Shown piece after piece: positions 1 to 6,670 of a DNA stretch of 10,423 nt (its first letter is position 1; each line of letters starts with the position of its first letter). The stretch is from NCBI GenBank assembly GCA_964442525.1, contig CAYTZO010000031.1:1-10423 (forward strand), in the 5' to 3' direction. Below the pieces are notes generated by a model. It was not told where the DNA came from and searched no databases. It was given only the letters and a program-made list of their open reading frames with translations. Origin of the DNA: CAYTZO01 sp964442525 (GTDB taxonomy: Bacteria > Patescibacteriota > Microgenomatia > UBA10105 > UBA927). The position numbers and the translations under genes are program-made.

Positions 1-1206
1 GCGCTCCTGCGGGGATTTTTGAGCAAAGAAGAGTTCGAAAAAATTGTTTTTTTCCGCCAGTCTGATGTGCCGATGCATACCGAACTTCAGTCGATTCTCA
101 ATAACGTCACGCCTTTAGGGCTCCTTAAACGCGCCCATGCCTACAAAGACAAGCTTGCCAAAGACGTGATGGAAGACGAGATTAACGTCGGGCTATTCAG
201 TTACCCGATGCTCATGGCAGCGGATATTCTCCTTTACAAACCCGATCTTGTGCCGGTCGGGAAAGACCAAAAACAGCACATTGAAATCACGCGTGACATT
301 GCAGGACGGTTCAATAAAATTTTTAAGACAAACGTTTTTAAACTCCCCGATCCCTATATTCCGGAAGAAGTTGCCGTTATTTTGGGAACGGACGGGAAAC
401 GCAAGATGAGCAAATCCCTCGGGAATATTATTAGCATCTTCGAGCCGGAAGAGGTCATCAAAAAGCAGGTCAATGCGACCTATACGGATCCAACACGAAA
501 ACACGCGACCGACCCCGGTCATATCGAAGGCAATATGGTGTTTATGTACCTTGACTTTTTCGGTGATAAGGGAGAAGGAGAGAAGTTAAAAGAAAAATAC
601 AAAGATGGAAAAGTTTCAGATGTCGAGGTCAAACAATATCTATTTAAGAGCTTACTTGCGACATTTGCGAACGCACGGAAGGAGTACGAAGAGCTTAAGG
701 CAAAGCCGCAATTAGTGACAGATATTCTCAAGCGCGGGCAAGAACAGGCCCACGCAGTTGCCTCACAAACGATAAGAGAGGTTCGGGGAGCCGTAGGGTT
801 GATAACACAATATTCTCTTTCCAACATCCATTATCATGTACCGTTACATGATAGCAAAACAATCTCAATTGATGAGTTTGCCCGGGTTGAGATCCGCGTG
901 GGGAAAGTCATCGAGGCTAAAAATAAAGAGGGGAGCGAGAAGCTCATTCGGTTAGTGGTGGACATTGGGGGAAAAAGGCCACGAATTATATTCACGGGCG
1001 TGAGGGGGTTTGGCTATGTGCCTAAGGACTTTGTCGGCAAGAAGTTTTTCTTTATCACCAATCTTGTACCGCGTAAAATGATGGATGAAGAAAGCCAGGG
1101 GATGATCCTGGCCGTGGACTCGCCTCTCGGCGAAGCGGGCCGACCCGACGGGAAGCCTCTTTTTGTCTCCGCCCGCGACATGCCACTAGGAGCGAAAATC
1201 CGCTAA
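1..1206 (+). CDS. trpS: Tryptophanyl-tRNA synthetase with C-terminal OB-fold tRNA-binding domain (5' end cut by window)
   Basis: Class I synthetase that charges tRNA-Trp with tryptophan in the cytoplasm. The frame is open to the left edge, so the true start and the N-terminal HIGH motif lie outside; by comparison with E. coli TrpRS roughly 70 residues are missing. Visible family signatures are the NVGLFSYPMLMAADILLY stretch (nt about 184-237), VPVGKDQKQHIEITRDIAGRF just after it, and the catalytic KMSKS loop at nt 403-417. A helical anticodon-side region follows to about nt 800. After a linker, nt 868-1203 encode a second domain (IDEFARVEIRVGKV, then NLVPRKMMDEESQGMILAV). It matches the tRNA-binding OB-fold found at the C-terminus of MetRS and in EMAPII/Arc1p-type proteins. 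The linker has no ATG, GTG or TTG, so this is one polypeptide. The fusion is unusual for TrpRS. Assignment to TrpRS is very secure; the domain role (extra tRNA affinity) is inferred. Confidence 0.93.
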   Translation, partial: ALLRGFLSKEEFEKIVFFRQSDVPMHTELQSILNNVTPLGLLKRAHAYKDKLAKDVMEDEINVGLFSYPMLMAADILLYKPDLVPVGKDQKQHIEITRDIAGRFNKIFKTNVFKLPDPYIPEEVAVILGTDGKRKMSKSLGNIISIFEPEEVIKKQVNATYTDPTRKHATDPGHIEGNMVFMYLDFFGDKGEGEKLKEKYKDGKVSDVEVKQYLFKSLLATFANARKEYEELKAKPQLVTDILKRGQEQAHAVASQTIREVRGAVGLITQYSLSNIHYHVPLHDSKTISIDEFARVEIRVGKVIEAKNKEGSEKLIRLVVDIGGKRPRIIFTGVRGFGYVPKDFVGKKFFFITNLVPRKMMDEESQGMILAVDSPLGEAGRPDGKPLFVSARDMPLGAKIR

Positions 1207-1212
1207 GACTCA

Positions 1213-1241
1213 GTGAAAGATACGCGATTTCGTGGTATACT
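1213..1241 (+). promoter_or_regulatory. Promoter of ftsH, extended -10, near-leaderless
   Basis: An extended -10 element TGGTATACT lies at 1233-1241. A -35-like GTGAAA (4 of 6 to TTGACA) at 1213-1218 is 17 bp upstream of the TATACT hexamer. Transcription would start near 1248, only a few bases before the ATG at 1252, and no Shine-Dalgarno sequence is present. The same arrangement recurs before other genes in the window. Confidence 0.6.
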
Positions 1242-1251
1242 TGAGGCTCGT

Positions 1252-3159
1252 ATGCCAGACAAACAGGTATCCCCAGCAAAACGCAATAATTCCCCCCGGC
1301 CCAATGGCGGGGGAAACGGGAAGAAGGTGAAGGTTTTCCAATTTCAACTCAACTTTAACCTCAAGAATATTTTTATTGGGCTGTTTATCCTGTTTCTCCT
1401 CTTTTCTCTCCTCGGAAGTCTCGGCAGTCAGGCTGGATTTATTCCGGAAAAGCCGCTTTCAACCATTATCTCAGATGTGCGGGATGGCAAGGTGGCAAAA
1501 ATTGACGTTGAGGATACAAAATTGACCGTTCGCTACAAAGACGGCGGCACGTTCGTTTCCCGCAAGGAACAACAGGAATCTCTCATCTCGATTTTTGATG
1601 CGGCCAAGGTGGATGCGAAATCAGTGGAGGTTACGGTAAAGGATCTTTCGGTGGCGCAGATCTGGCTTGGAATTCTCGGGAACGTTCTCCCCCTAGCTCT
1701 TACCGTCCTTTTTTTCTTCTTTATTTTTCGTCAAGCCAGAGGCGCGCAGGATAACCTGTTTAGTTTTGGACAAAGCAAAGCGCGGGTATGGAGTCGGGAT
1801 CTGCCCAAGATCACCTTCCGCGACGTTGCCGGCGTTGATGAGGCAAAAAAAGAGCTTGAGGAAGTTGTTGATTTTCTCAAAAGCCCGGCAAAATACCGCG
1901 CGCTCGGGGCGAGGACTCCCAAGGGAGTGATTCTCATCGGTCCTTCCGGGACTGGCAAAACGCTTTTGGCTAAAGCCGTGGCAGGAGAGGCGAAAGTGCC
2001 GTTTTTTTCGATTGCAGGCAGTGAGTTTATGGAAATGCTCGTGGGTGTCGGCGCGGCCCGCGTCCGAGACCTGTTTGCCCAGGCCAAAAAGAATGCACCG
2101 GCGATTATTTTTATCGATGAGATTGACGCGATCGGCAGGGTCCGGTCGGTGGGTATCATGGGCGGGCATGATGAGCGGGAACAAACCCTCAATCAGATTC
2201 TTGTTGAAATGGATGGGTTCGAGCCAAATACCGCCGTCATGGTCATCGCTGCGACCAACCGGGGCGATCTCCTCGATCCGGCGCTTCTGCGGCCGGGCAG
2301 ATTTGACCGGCGGATTGTCCTTGACCTTCCCGACATGGTGGGCAGGAAAGCGATTTTAGGCATCCACTCAAGAGGCAAACCCTTTAGCAGTAAAGTCGAT
2401 TGGGATACGGTAGCCAAACGAACGGTTGGATTCTCCGGCGCGGATCTTGAGAACATGCTTAATGAATCAGCGATTTTGGCAGCCCGCGCCAACAAAAAAG
2501 AGATTGACATGACTGATATCGAAGAGGCTGCGACCAAGGTCAAACTCGGTCCGGAAAAAAAGCGGCTTCAGAGCGACCTCGACCGCAAAATGACCGCCTA
2601 CCACGAGGCGGGGCACGCACTCGTTAATTATTTTAGCCCCTACCTTGACCCGGTGCACCGAATTAGCATCGTCTCCCGTGGCATGGCACTGGGATTTACT
2701 ATGGCCCCGCCCGAGAAGGATAGGCTCCATGAAACCCGTTCGCGGCTTATCGATGAGATCGCCATGACCATGGGAGGACGGGCTGCGGAGCAGATTGTAT
2801 TTAATGAGATGACCAGCGGCGCGGCCAATGATATCGATCAGGCAACCCGCATTGCCCGCTACATGGTTATGGAATTTGGCATGAGTGATTTGGGACCAGT
2901 TAACTTTGGTCCGCAAACGGACGTAACGGAGTGGGGGAAGGCGCTCTATGAACAGCAGAGCGTATCTCAGGAAATGCAGGCGAACATTGACCGGGAAGTC
3001 AAAAAGTTCATTGATGAAGGATACAAACGTGCGCTTGAAGTTCTTCGAAAAAACAGGAAGAAACTTGATAGCGTTGCGGGAGCGCTTCAAAAGAAAGAAA
3101 CACTCGAAGGAGAGGAATTTGAACGCCTTATGGGCGGGCCGAAACGGCAGGCGTCGTAA
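1252..3159 (+). CDS. ftsH: ATP-dependent zinc metalloprotease FtsH
   Basis: Membrane-anchored AAA+ protease of 635 aa that extracts and degrades damaged or short-lived membrane and cytosolic proteins as a hexamer. Residues 7-27 form a Pro/Gly/Lys-rich cytosolic lead. TM1 is about 40-58, then an extracytoplasmic domain, then TM2 about 137-161. The AAA module has Walker A GPSGTGKT (230-237), Walker B AIIFIDEID (284-292) and the second region of homology with LLRPGRFDRR arginine fingers. The zinc site is HEAGH (451-455), with D527 in NDIDQAT as third ligand. Two departures from the family are visible: Walker A has Ser where FtsH usually has Pro (GPPGTGKT), and the pore loop reads MLVGVG, with Leu263 where E. 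coli has the translocating Phe. All catalytic residues are kept. ATG 1252 was preferred to the in-frame GTG at 1213 because the promoter lies between them. It is probably a separate transcript from trpS, 45 bp upstream. Confidence 0.97.
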   Translation: MPDKQVSPAKRNNSPRPNGGGNGKKVKVFQFQLNFNLKNIFIGLFILFLLFSLLGSLGSQAGFIPEKPLSTIISDVRDGKVAKIDVEDTKLTVRYKDGGTFVSRKEQQESLISIFDAAKVDAKSVEVTVKDLSVAQIWLGILGNVLPLALTVLFFFFIFRQARGAQDNLFSFGQSKARVWSRDLPKITFRDVAGVDEAKKELEEVVDFLKSPAKYRALGARTPKGVILIGPSGTGKTLLAKAVAGEAKVPFFSIAGSEFMEMLVGVGAARVRDLFAQAKKNAPAIIFIDEIDAIGRVRSVGIMGGHDEREQTLNQILVEMDGFEPNTAVMVIAATNRGDLLDPALLRPGRFDRRIVLDLPDMVGRKAILGIHSRGKPFSSKVDWDTVAKRTVGFSGADLENMLNESAILAARANKKEIDMTDIEEAATKVKLGPEKKRLQSDLDRKMTAYHEAGHALVNYFSPYLDPVHRISIVSRGMALGFTMAPPEKDRLHETRSRLIDEIAMTMGGRAAEQIVFNEMTSGAANDIDQATRIARYMVMEFGMSDLGPVNFGPQTDVTEWGKALYEQQSVSQEMQANIDREVKKFIDEGYKRALEVLRKNRKKLDSVAGALQKKETLEGEEFERLMGGPKRQAS

Positions 3160-3160
3160 T

Positions 3161-3246
3161 AATCCAATTCTCAAATAATCCAATAATCAACTCATCAAAT
3201 ACCGGATAATTGGATAATTTGTTGATTGGATCATTGGATGATTTTG
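3161..3246 (+). repeat. Inverted clusters of GGATNATT units between ftsH and the exonuclease gene
   Basis: The AT-rich spacer is built from an 8-bp word. To the right of a central ACCGG (3201-3205), GGATAATT, GGATAATTT, GGATCATT and GGATGATTT follow one another. To the left the same word occurs in the opposite orientation as AATAATCC and variants. The arms give an imperfect palindrome, for example AATCAAC (3185-3191) with GTTGATT (3221-3227), and CAAAT (3196-3200) with ATTTG (3217-3221). The right cluster runs up to the start codon of the next gene. It could end ftsH transcription, bind a protein, or be a simple repeat expansion; there is no U-tract. The spacer also contains GATAAT at 3205-3210 and 3213-3218, which could serve as a weak -10, but I cannot assign a promoter with confidence. 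Confidence 0.6.
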
Positions 3247-4149
3247 ATGAATCGCCTCGTTCTTATTGACGGCAATGCCATACTTCACCGGGCCTACCAC
3301 GCTCTGCCGCCCCTCACGAGTCCTGATGGAAGCATCGTTAACGCAGTCTATGGATTTACTTCCATGCTCCTCAAAATCGCCCACGACCTCAAACCGACAA
3401 ACATCGCAGTCGCTTTTGACCGGCCCAAACCAACATTTCGGAAAGAATTATTCAAACAGTATCAGGCGAAACGGCCCAAAATGGACGACGAACTGGTTGG
3501 GCAAATTGCGAAAGTTCACGATCTGATCGCTGCATTCGGTATCCCGATCTATGAACTCGATGGCTTTGAGGCAGACGATGTCATCGGAACCATCGCCAAA
3601 CAGGCAAACGATCAGGTGATTATCGTGACTGGAGACCGAGACCTCTTGCAGCTTGTCGTTGATGAAAAAATATTTTGTTACATGCCCACGAAGGGGCTTT
3701 CCGAGGCCAAGCTCTATGATGAGAAAGAAGTGAAGATCAAAATGGGTGTCGAACCCACCCAGATACCTGATTTTAAGGCGCTGGCTGGCGACGCATCTGA
3801 TAATTATCCAGGAGTCCGGGGCATCGGCCCGAAAGGAGCAGCAAAACTTTTAGCCGAATATAAATCACTCAAGGCAATTATTGATGCCAAAAAACTTACG
3901 CCGGATGAAGAGGAAAGCGCGCTTTTGAGTCAACAGCTGGCTACCATCCGTACCGATGCGCCGATTGATTTTGATGAGGCAAAAACGCGCATTGGATCAC
4001 TTGACACGCCGCAAGCCCGAAAAGCACTAGAAGATTTACACTTTCCTTCTCTCCTCAAACGCCTGAATGGTCAGCAACTCCATAAAAATGAAAAAAAGAA
4101 AAAAGAAGAGCAGAAAAATAAAAATTCGAATCAACTATCGCTCGTATGA
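3247..4149 (+). CDS. Stand-alone 5'-3' exonuclease (PolI N-terminal / FEN family)
   Basis: Structure-specific 5' nuclease of 300 aa, equivalent to the N-terminal domain of DNA polymerase I, which removes RNA primers and flaps during lagging-strand synthesis and repair. Metal-binding acidic residues are present: D8 (LVLIDGNA), D58 (VAFDRP), E108/D110/D111 (FEADD), D130/D132 (TGDRD) and D182/D185 (GDASD). The helix-3-turn-helix DNA-binding motif is GVRGIGPKGAAKLL (about 189-202). The protein stops where Pol I would enter its Klenow part. It then has a Lys/Glu-rich tail (about 279-294) ending in NQLSLV, which resembles the bacterial clamp-binding pentapeptide QL(S/D)LF. The start is at the second of two nearby ATGs (3238, 3247), chosen because MNRLVLIDGN aligns with the family N-terminus. 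No Shine-Dalgarno is visible. The stop TGA overlaps the next gene's ATG. Family assignment is secure; clamp binding is inferred. Confidence 0.93.
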   Translation: MNRLVLIDGNAILHRAYHALPPLTSPDGSIVNAVYGFTSMLLKIAHDLKPTNIAVAFDRPKPTFRKELFKQYQAKRPKMDDELVGQIAKVHDLIAAFGIPIYELDGFEADDVIGTIAKQANDQVIIVTGDRDLLQLVVDEKIFCYMPTKGLSEAKLYDEKEVKIKMGVEPTQIPDFKALAGDASDNYPGVRGIGPKGAAKLLAEYKSLKAIIDAKKLTPDEEESALLSQQLATIRTDAPIDFDEAKTRIGSLDTPQARKALEDLHFPSLLKRLNGQQLHKNEKKKKEEQKNKNSNQLSLV

Positions 4150-5273
4150 GAATCGCGCTTGTTCATGACTCTTTACGAGAATACGGTGGGGCGGAACGGG
4201 TCGTGGAAGCGATGCATGCAATATGGCCCGAAGCACCCCTTTTTACGTCATTCGTGGATTGGGAAAGCCTTGGTGAGCATGCCGTCCGATTTAAAGGCTG
4301 GGACATCCGAACAAGCTGGGTACAAAATAATTGGTTCGTCAAAAAGTTTCATTCTCCCCTCCGGTTTCTTGCTCCGAAGATTTGGGAAAGCTTTGATTTA
4401 TCCGGATATAACGTGGTGATAACGAGTAGCGGTTGGTTTATCTGTCGGGGCGTGAAGGTACGAAAACCCACAGTTCATATCTGCTACATCCACCATCCGC
4501 CAAGAAATCTCTATGGGTATGCGACCGGCAGTTTTTACCAGCGGCACTGGCCGGTCCGCGTCTATGCGACAATAGTCAATTTTTTTATGCGCCAGTACGA
4601 TTATGAAACTGCACAAAACGTCGATTATTTCATTGCCAATTCCCAAGAAACCGCAAGGCGGGTAAACAAGTTTTACCGTCGGGACTCAACGGTGATTTAC
4701 CCTCCGGTGGAAGTAATTGATGCACAAAAAACAGTAAACAAAAAACGCCTGTATTTTTTGAGCGTGGGGAGGCTTGCGTGGGCAAAGAGGATTGATATCG
4801 CCATTGCCGCGGCAAACCGCTTGAAAATCCCCCTCAAAATCGTCGGAAGCGGAGCGGAAGAGCCGTTTCTGCGAGAAATTGCAGGGCCAACGGTTGAGTT
4901 TCTCGGATCTGTACCGGACAGCAGGCTTAAAGAGCTCTATGCCGGAGCCAAAGCCACAATTTTTACCGCTCTTGACGAGGATTTTGGGATCGTCCCTGTT
5001 GAATCAATGGCTTATGGCACTCCGGTGATCGCCCTCGGCCAGGGAGGGGTATTAGAGACAGTCATAGACGGCAAAACGGGTATATTTTTTGACCGCCCCG
5101 AAGTTGAGAGCCTTGTTGAAGCGATAAAGAAATTTTTGCAGCTTAAACAATCGTGGGTAACGGACTGTCAAAATCAGGCACAAAAATTTAGTAAAGCCAG
5201 ATTTGCGAAAGAAATAAAACAATTCGTCGAGGAGTCTAGGCGGCAGGCGTTCGCACCATTGAAATCGCGGTAA
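4146..5273 (+). CDS. GT4-family glycosyltransferase
   Basis: A 375-aa GT-B fold glycosyltransferase that would move a sugar from a nucleotide-sugar donor to an acceptor, most plausibly in surface polysaccharide or glycolipid synthesis on the cytoplasmic face of the membrane. The N-terminal glycine motif is YGGAERVVEAM (13-23). A SVGRLAWAKRID segment (about residues 205-217) corresponds to the donor-phosphate-binding Arg/Lys region of GT4. The EX7E motif is E278 to E286 (EDFGIVPVE), followed by SMAYGTPVIAL. Length is typical. The ATG overlaps the stop of the exonuclease gene by 4 bp (ATGA), so the two are likely translationally coupled although functionally unrelated. The last 38 bp overlap the convergent cysteine-cluster reading frame. 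Substrate and linkage cannot be told from sequence. Confidence 0.92.
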   Translation: MRIALVHDSLREYGGAERVVEAMHAIWPEAPLFTSFVDWESLGEHAVRFKGWDIRTSWVQNNWFVKKFHSPLRFLAPKIWESFDLSGYNVVITSSGWFICRGVKVRKPTVHICYIHHPPRNLYGYATGSFYQRHWPVRVYATIVNFFMRQYDYETAQNVDYFIANSQETARRVNKFYRRDSTVIYPPVEVIDAQKTVNKKRLYFLSVGRLAWAKRIDIAIAAANRLKIPLKIVGSGAEEPFLREIAGPTVEFLGSVPDSRLKELYAGAKATIFTALDEDFGIVPVESMAYGTPVIALGQGGVLETVIDGKTGIFFDRPEVESLVEAIKKFLQLKQSWVTDCQNQAQKFSKARFAKEIKQFVEESRRQAFAPLKSR

Positions 5274-5643
5274 GGCCGATTTTTCCCCTTTTGTGATTAC
5301 AAAACCAACTGCCCATTGGCGTTTCGGCACACACGCTGGGCCGTTTTTCATCCAGATAAATTGTGCAATTGAACGTTTTACGATCTAAATAAGGGCATGA
5401 GCCTTTTATAAGGATATGTGTTGTTGGTTCTTCCTCAGGAGCGTCCCTGATGACGATGATGCCAGGCTTCAACGAAGGAATTGATTCAAATTCAGAAAGC
5501 GTTCCAAACTCGCTCGGATCGACGTAGGAAACCTACTGGCCTTCGATGAACCGTCTCGCTTCATCATTTGGCAGCTCCATTTCGATATTGGTGCAGCAGG
5601 CAGCAGGACAGCCGATCGTGGCGCACATATTTTCTGTTTTCAT
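5236..5643 (-). pseudogene. YkgJ-like cysteine-cluster protein with an in-frame TAG at codon 37
   Basis: Reading the - strand from ATG at 5643, the frame gives MKTENMCATIGCPAACCTNI and continues to FIEGQ, followed by a TAG at 5535-5533. The same frame continues without another stop to TAG at 5238-5236. The N-terminal C-x4-C-x3-CC group (codons 7-17), the later Cys residues, and RPSVCAETPMGSWFC near the end together resemble the YkgJ/UPF0153 CxxCxxCC family, thought to bind a metal or Fe-S cluster. Both sides of the stop look like one protein of about 135 codons. The likely event is a single change, for example CAG to TAG, or a sequence error. The upstream promoter looks intact, which suggests recent inactivation or an error. 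Alternatively, translation may restart at TTG 5472, but that product would lack the first cysteine cluster. It converges with the glycosyltransferase gene (38 bp overlap) and diverges from the ABC operon. Confidence 0.72.
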
Positions 5644-5654
5644 AGAAGAGCCTT

Positions 5655-5682
5655 ATTATAGTCTAAGCCGTCAGACAAACAA
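5655..5682 (-). promoter_or_regulatory. Promoter of the YkgJ-like gene
   Basis: On the - strand a perfect TATAAT (plus coordinates 5660-5655) ends 11 bases before the ATG at 5643. A weak -35 TTGTTT (5682-5677) lies 16 bp upstream of it. The predicted leader is only about 5 nt. The element is back to back with the promoter of the ABC operon, the two -35 hexamers being 13 bp apart. Confidence 0.55.
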
Positions 5683-5695
5683 AATTCTGTTCTGC

Positions 5696-5724
5696 TTCAA
5701 AAGAATCTCAAAGCAGAGTATACT
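5696..5724 (+). promoter_or_regulatory. Promoter of the ABC exporter operon, leaderless
   Basis: TATACT at 5719-5724 and TTCAAA (4 of 6 to the -35 consensus) at 5696-5701 are separated by exactly 17 bp. Only 7 bases separate the -10 from the ATG at 5732, so transcription would begin at or next to the start codon. This promoter also decides the start of the ATPase gene, because the open frame extends further upstream into the divergent gene. Confidence 0.65.
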
Positions 5725-5731
5725 GAGCCTC

Positions 5732-6670
5732 ATGATAAAAAACATTCTTGAAGTGATGCATCTTACCAAGGATTATGGTTCGTTCCACGCGGTCGATCAC
5801 ATTTCATTTGCGGTTCGTGAAGGTGAGATCGTGGGTCTTTTGGGGCCCAACGGTGCCGGTAAAACGACAACGATGCAGATACTTTTGGGGCTAACGCTCG
5901 CGACAAGCGGGACTATTTCTTATTTTGGTAAAGAATTTCCTAAACAGAGAGAATATATCCTTCAAAGGATTAATTTTGCCTCAAGTTATACTCAAATGCA
6001 GGGGAAGCTGACCGTTTGGCAAAATTTTCGCATTTTTGCAGGGCTCTATGGTATTGCCGATGCCCATGAGAGAATAAACGAGCTCCTCGACCTTTTGGAA
6101 GTTGAAGAGACAACTCATACCCAGTTTTGGAAGCTTTCATCGGGGCAAAAGACGAGAGTTGTTTTGGCAAAAGCACTCCTCAACCATCCGCGACTTATCC
6201 TTATGGATGAACCTACGGCAAGCCTTGACCCAGATATTGCACAAAAAGTTCGACAGCTTATCCTTGCGCTCCAAAAAAAAGAAAATGTTACCCTCCTGAT
6301 TACCAGTCATGACATGGATGAAGTTGAAGAGCTTTGTGACCGCGTTGTTTTTTTGGATCATGGAAGGATTGTTGCAGAAAACACTCCGCTTGGACTCACA
6401 AAACAAATAGAGGCGTCTGAGCTTATCGTGACATTTGACGAATCGAAAAATCCGGTAGAAACATATTTAAACAAACGGGGATACCCCTATACGTTTATTC
6501 GGGATCACACGGCTTCCATTAAACTGCCTGAGCGCGACATTCCGAAAACACTGTTCGGGCTATCGACGGCAAACGTCTGGGTAACCGATATCGAGATACG
6601 AAAGCCAGACTTGGAAGATGTTTTTCTTTCTATTGCCAAGGGGAAATTTTATGAACCTCCAACGCATTAA
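5732..6670 (+). CDS. ABC exporter ATP-binding protein (DRA/COG1131-like)
   Basis: A 312-aa cytoplasmic ATPase subunit that powers the ABC-2 permease encoded next. Motifs in order: Walker A GPNGAGKT (38-45), ABC signature LSSGQ (135-139), Walker B LILMDEP (155-161), D-loop SLD (164-166) and H-loop His193 (ITSHDM). The Q-loop is non-canonical: the stretch before KLTV reads NFASSYTQMQG, and the residue usually Gln (spaced as in xxPQxxxLxxxLTV) appears to be Ser. A C-terminal extension of about 90 residues after the nucleotide-binding domain is typical of this exporter class. Start ATG 5732 is set by the promoter immediately upstream and by alignment to the family. Its 3' end overlaps the permease gene by 20 bp, indicating coupled synthesis of the two subunits. 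The exported substrate is unknown; polysaccharide, lipid or drug are all possible for this family. Confidence 0.93.
   Translation: MIKNILEVMHLTKDYGSFHAVDHISFAVREGEIVGLLGPNGAGKTTTMQILLGLTLATSGTISYFGKEFPKQREYILQRINFASSYTQMQGKLTVWQNFRIFAGLYGIADAHERINELLDLLEVEETTHTQFWKLSSGQKTRVVLAKALLNHPRLILMDEPTASLDPDIAQKVRQLILALQKKENVTLLITSHDMDEVEELCDRVVFLDHGRIVAENTPLGLTKQIEASELIVTFDESKNPVETYLNKRGYPYTFIRDHTASIKLPERDIPKTLFGLSTANVWVTDIEIRKPDLEDVFLSIAKGKFYEPPTH

Noticed and set aside
1213..1251. GTG at 1213 as start of ftsH, giving 13 extra residues
   Set aside because: The extended -10 TGGTATACT lies inside this stretch and the GTG itself overlaps the -35-like element; ATG 1252 fits the leaderless pattern.
2467..3183. 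238-codon open frame on the - strand opposite ftsH
   Set aside because: It is a shadow of a strongly conserved gene with no recognisable motif.
5274..5330. Intrinsic terminator between the glycosyltransferase and the convergent YkgJ-like gene
   Set aside because: T-runs are present but no convincing stem precedes them, and the reading frames overlap here.
5533..5535. TAG in the YkgJ-like gene as evidence of stop-codon reassignment
   Set aside because: recF (9394-9396) and the same YkgJ-like gene end in TAG at sensible places, so TAG behaves as a stop.
5546..5731. N-terminal extension of the ABC ATPase frame upstream of ATG 5732
   Set aside because: It is antisense to the YkgJ-like gene and its promoter, lacks ABC homology, and a 17-bp-spaced promoter stands directly before 5732.
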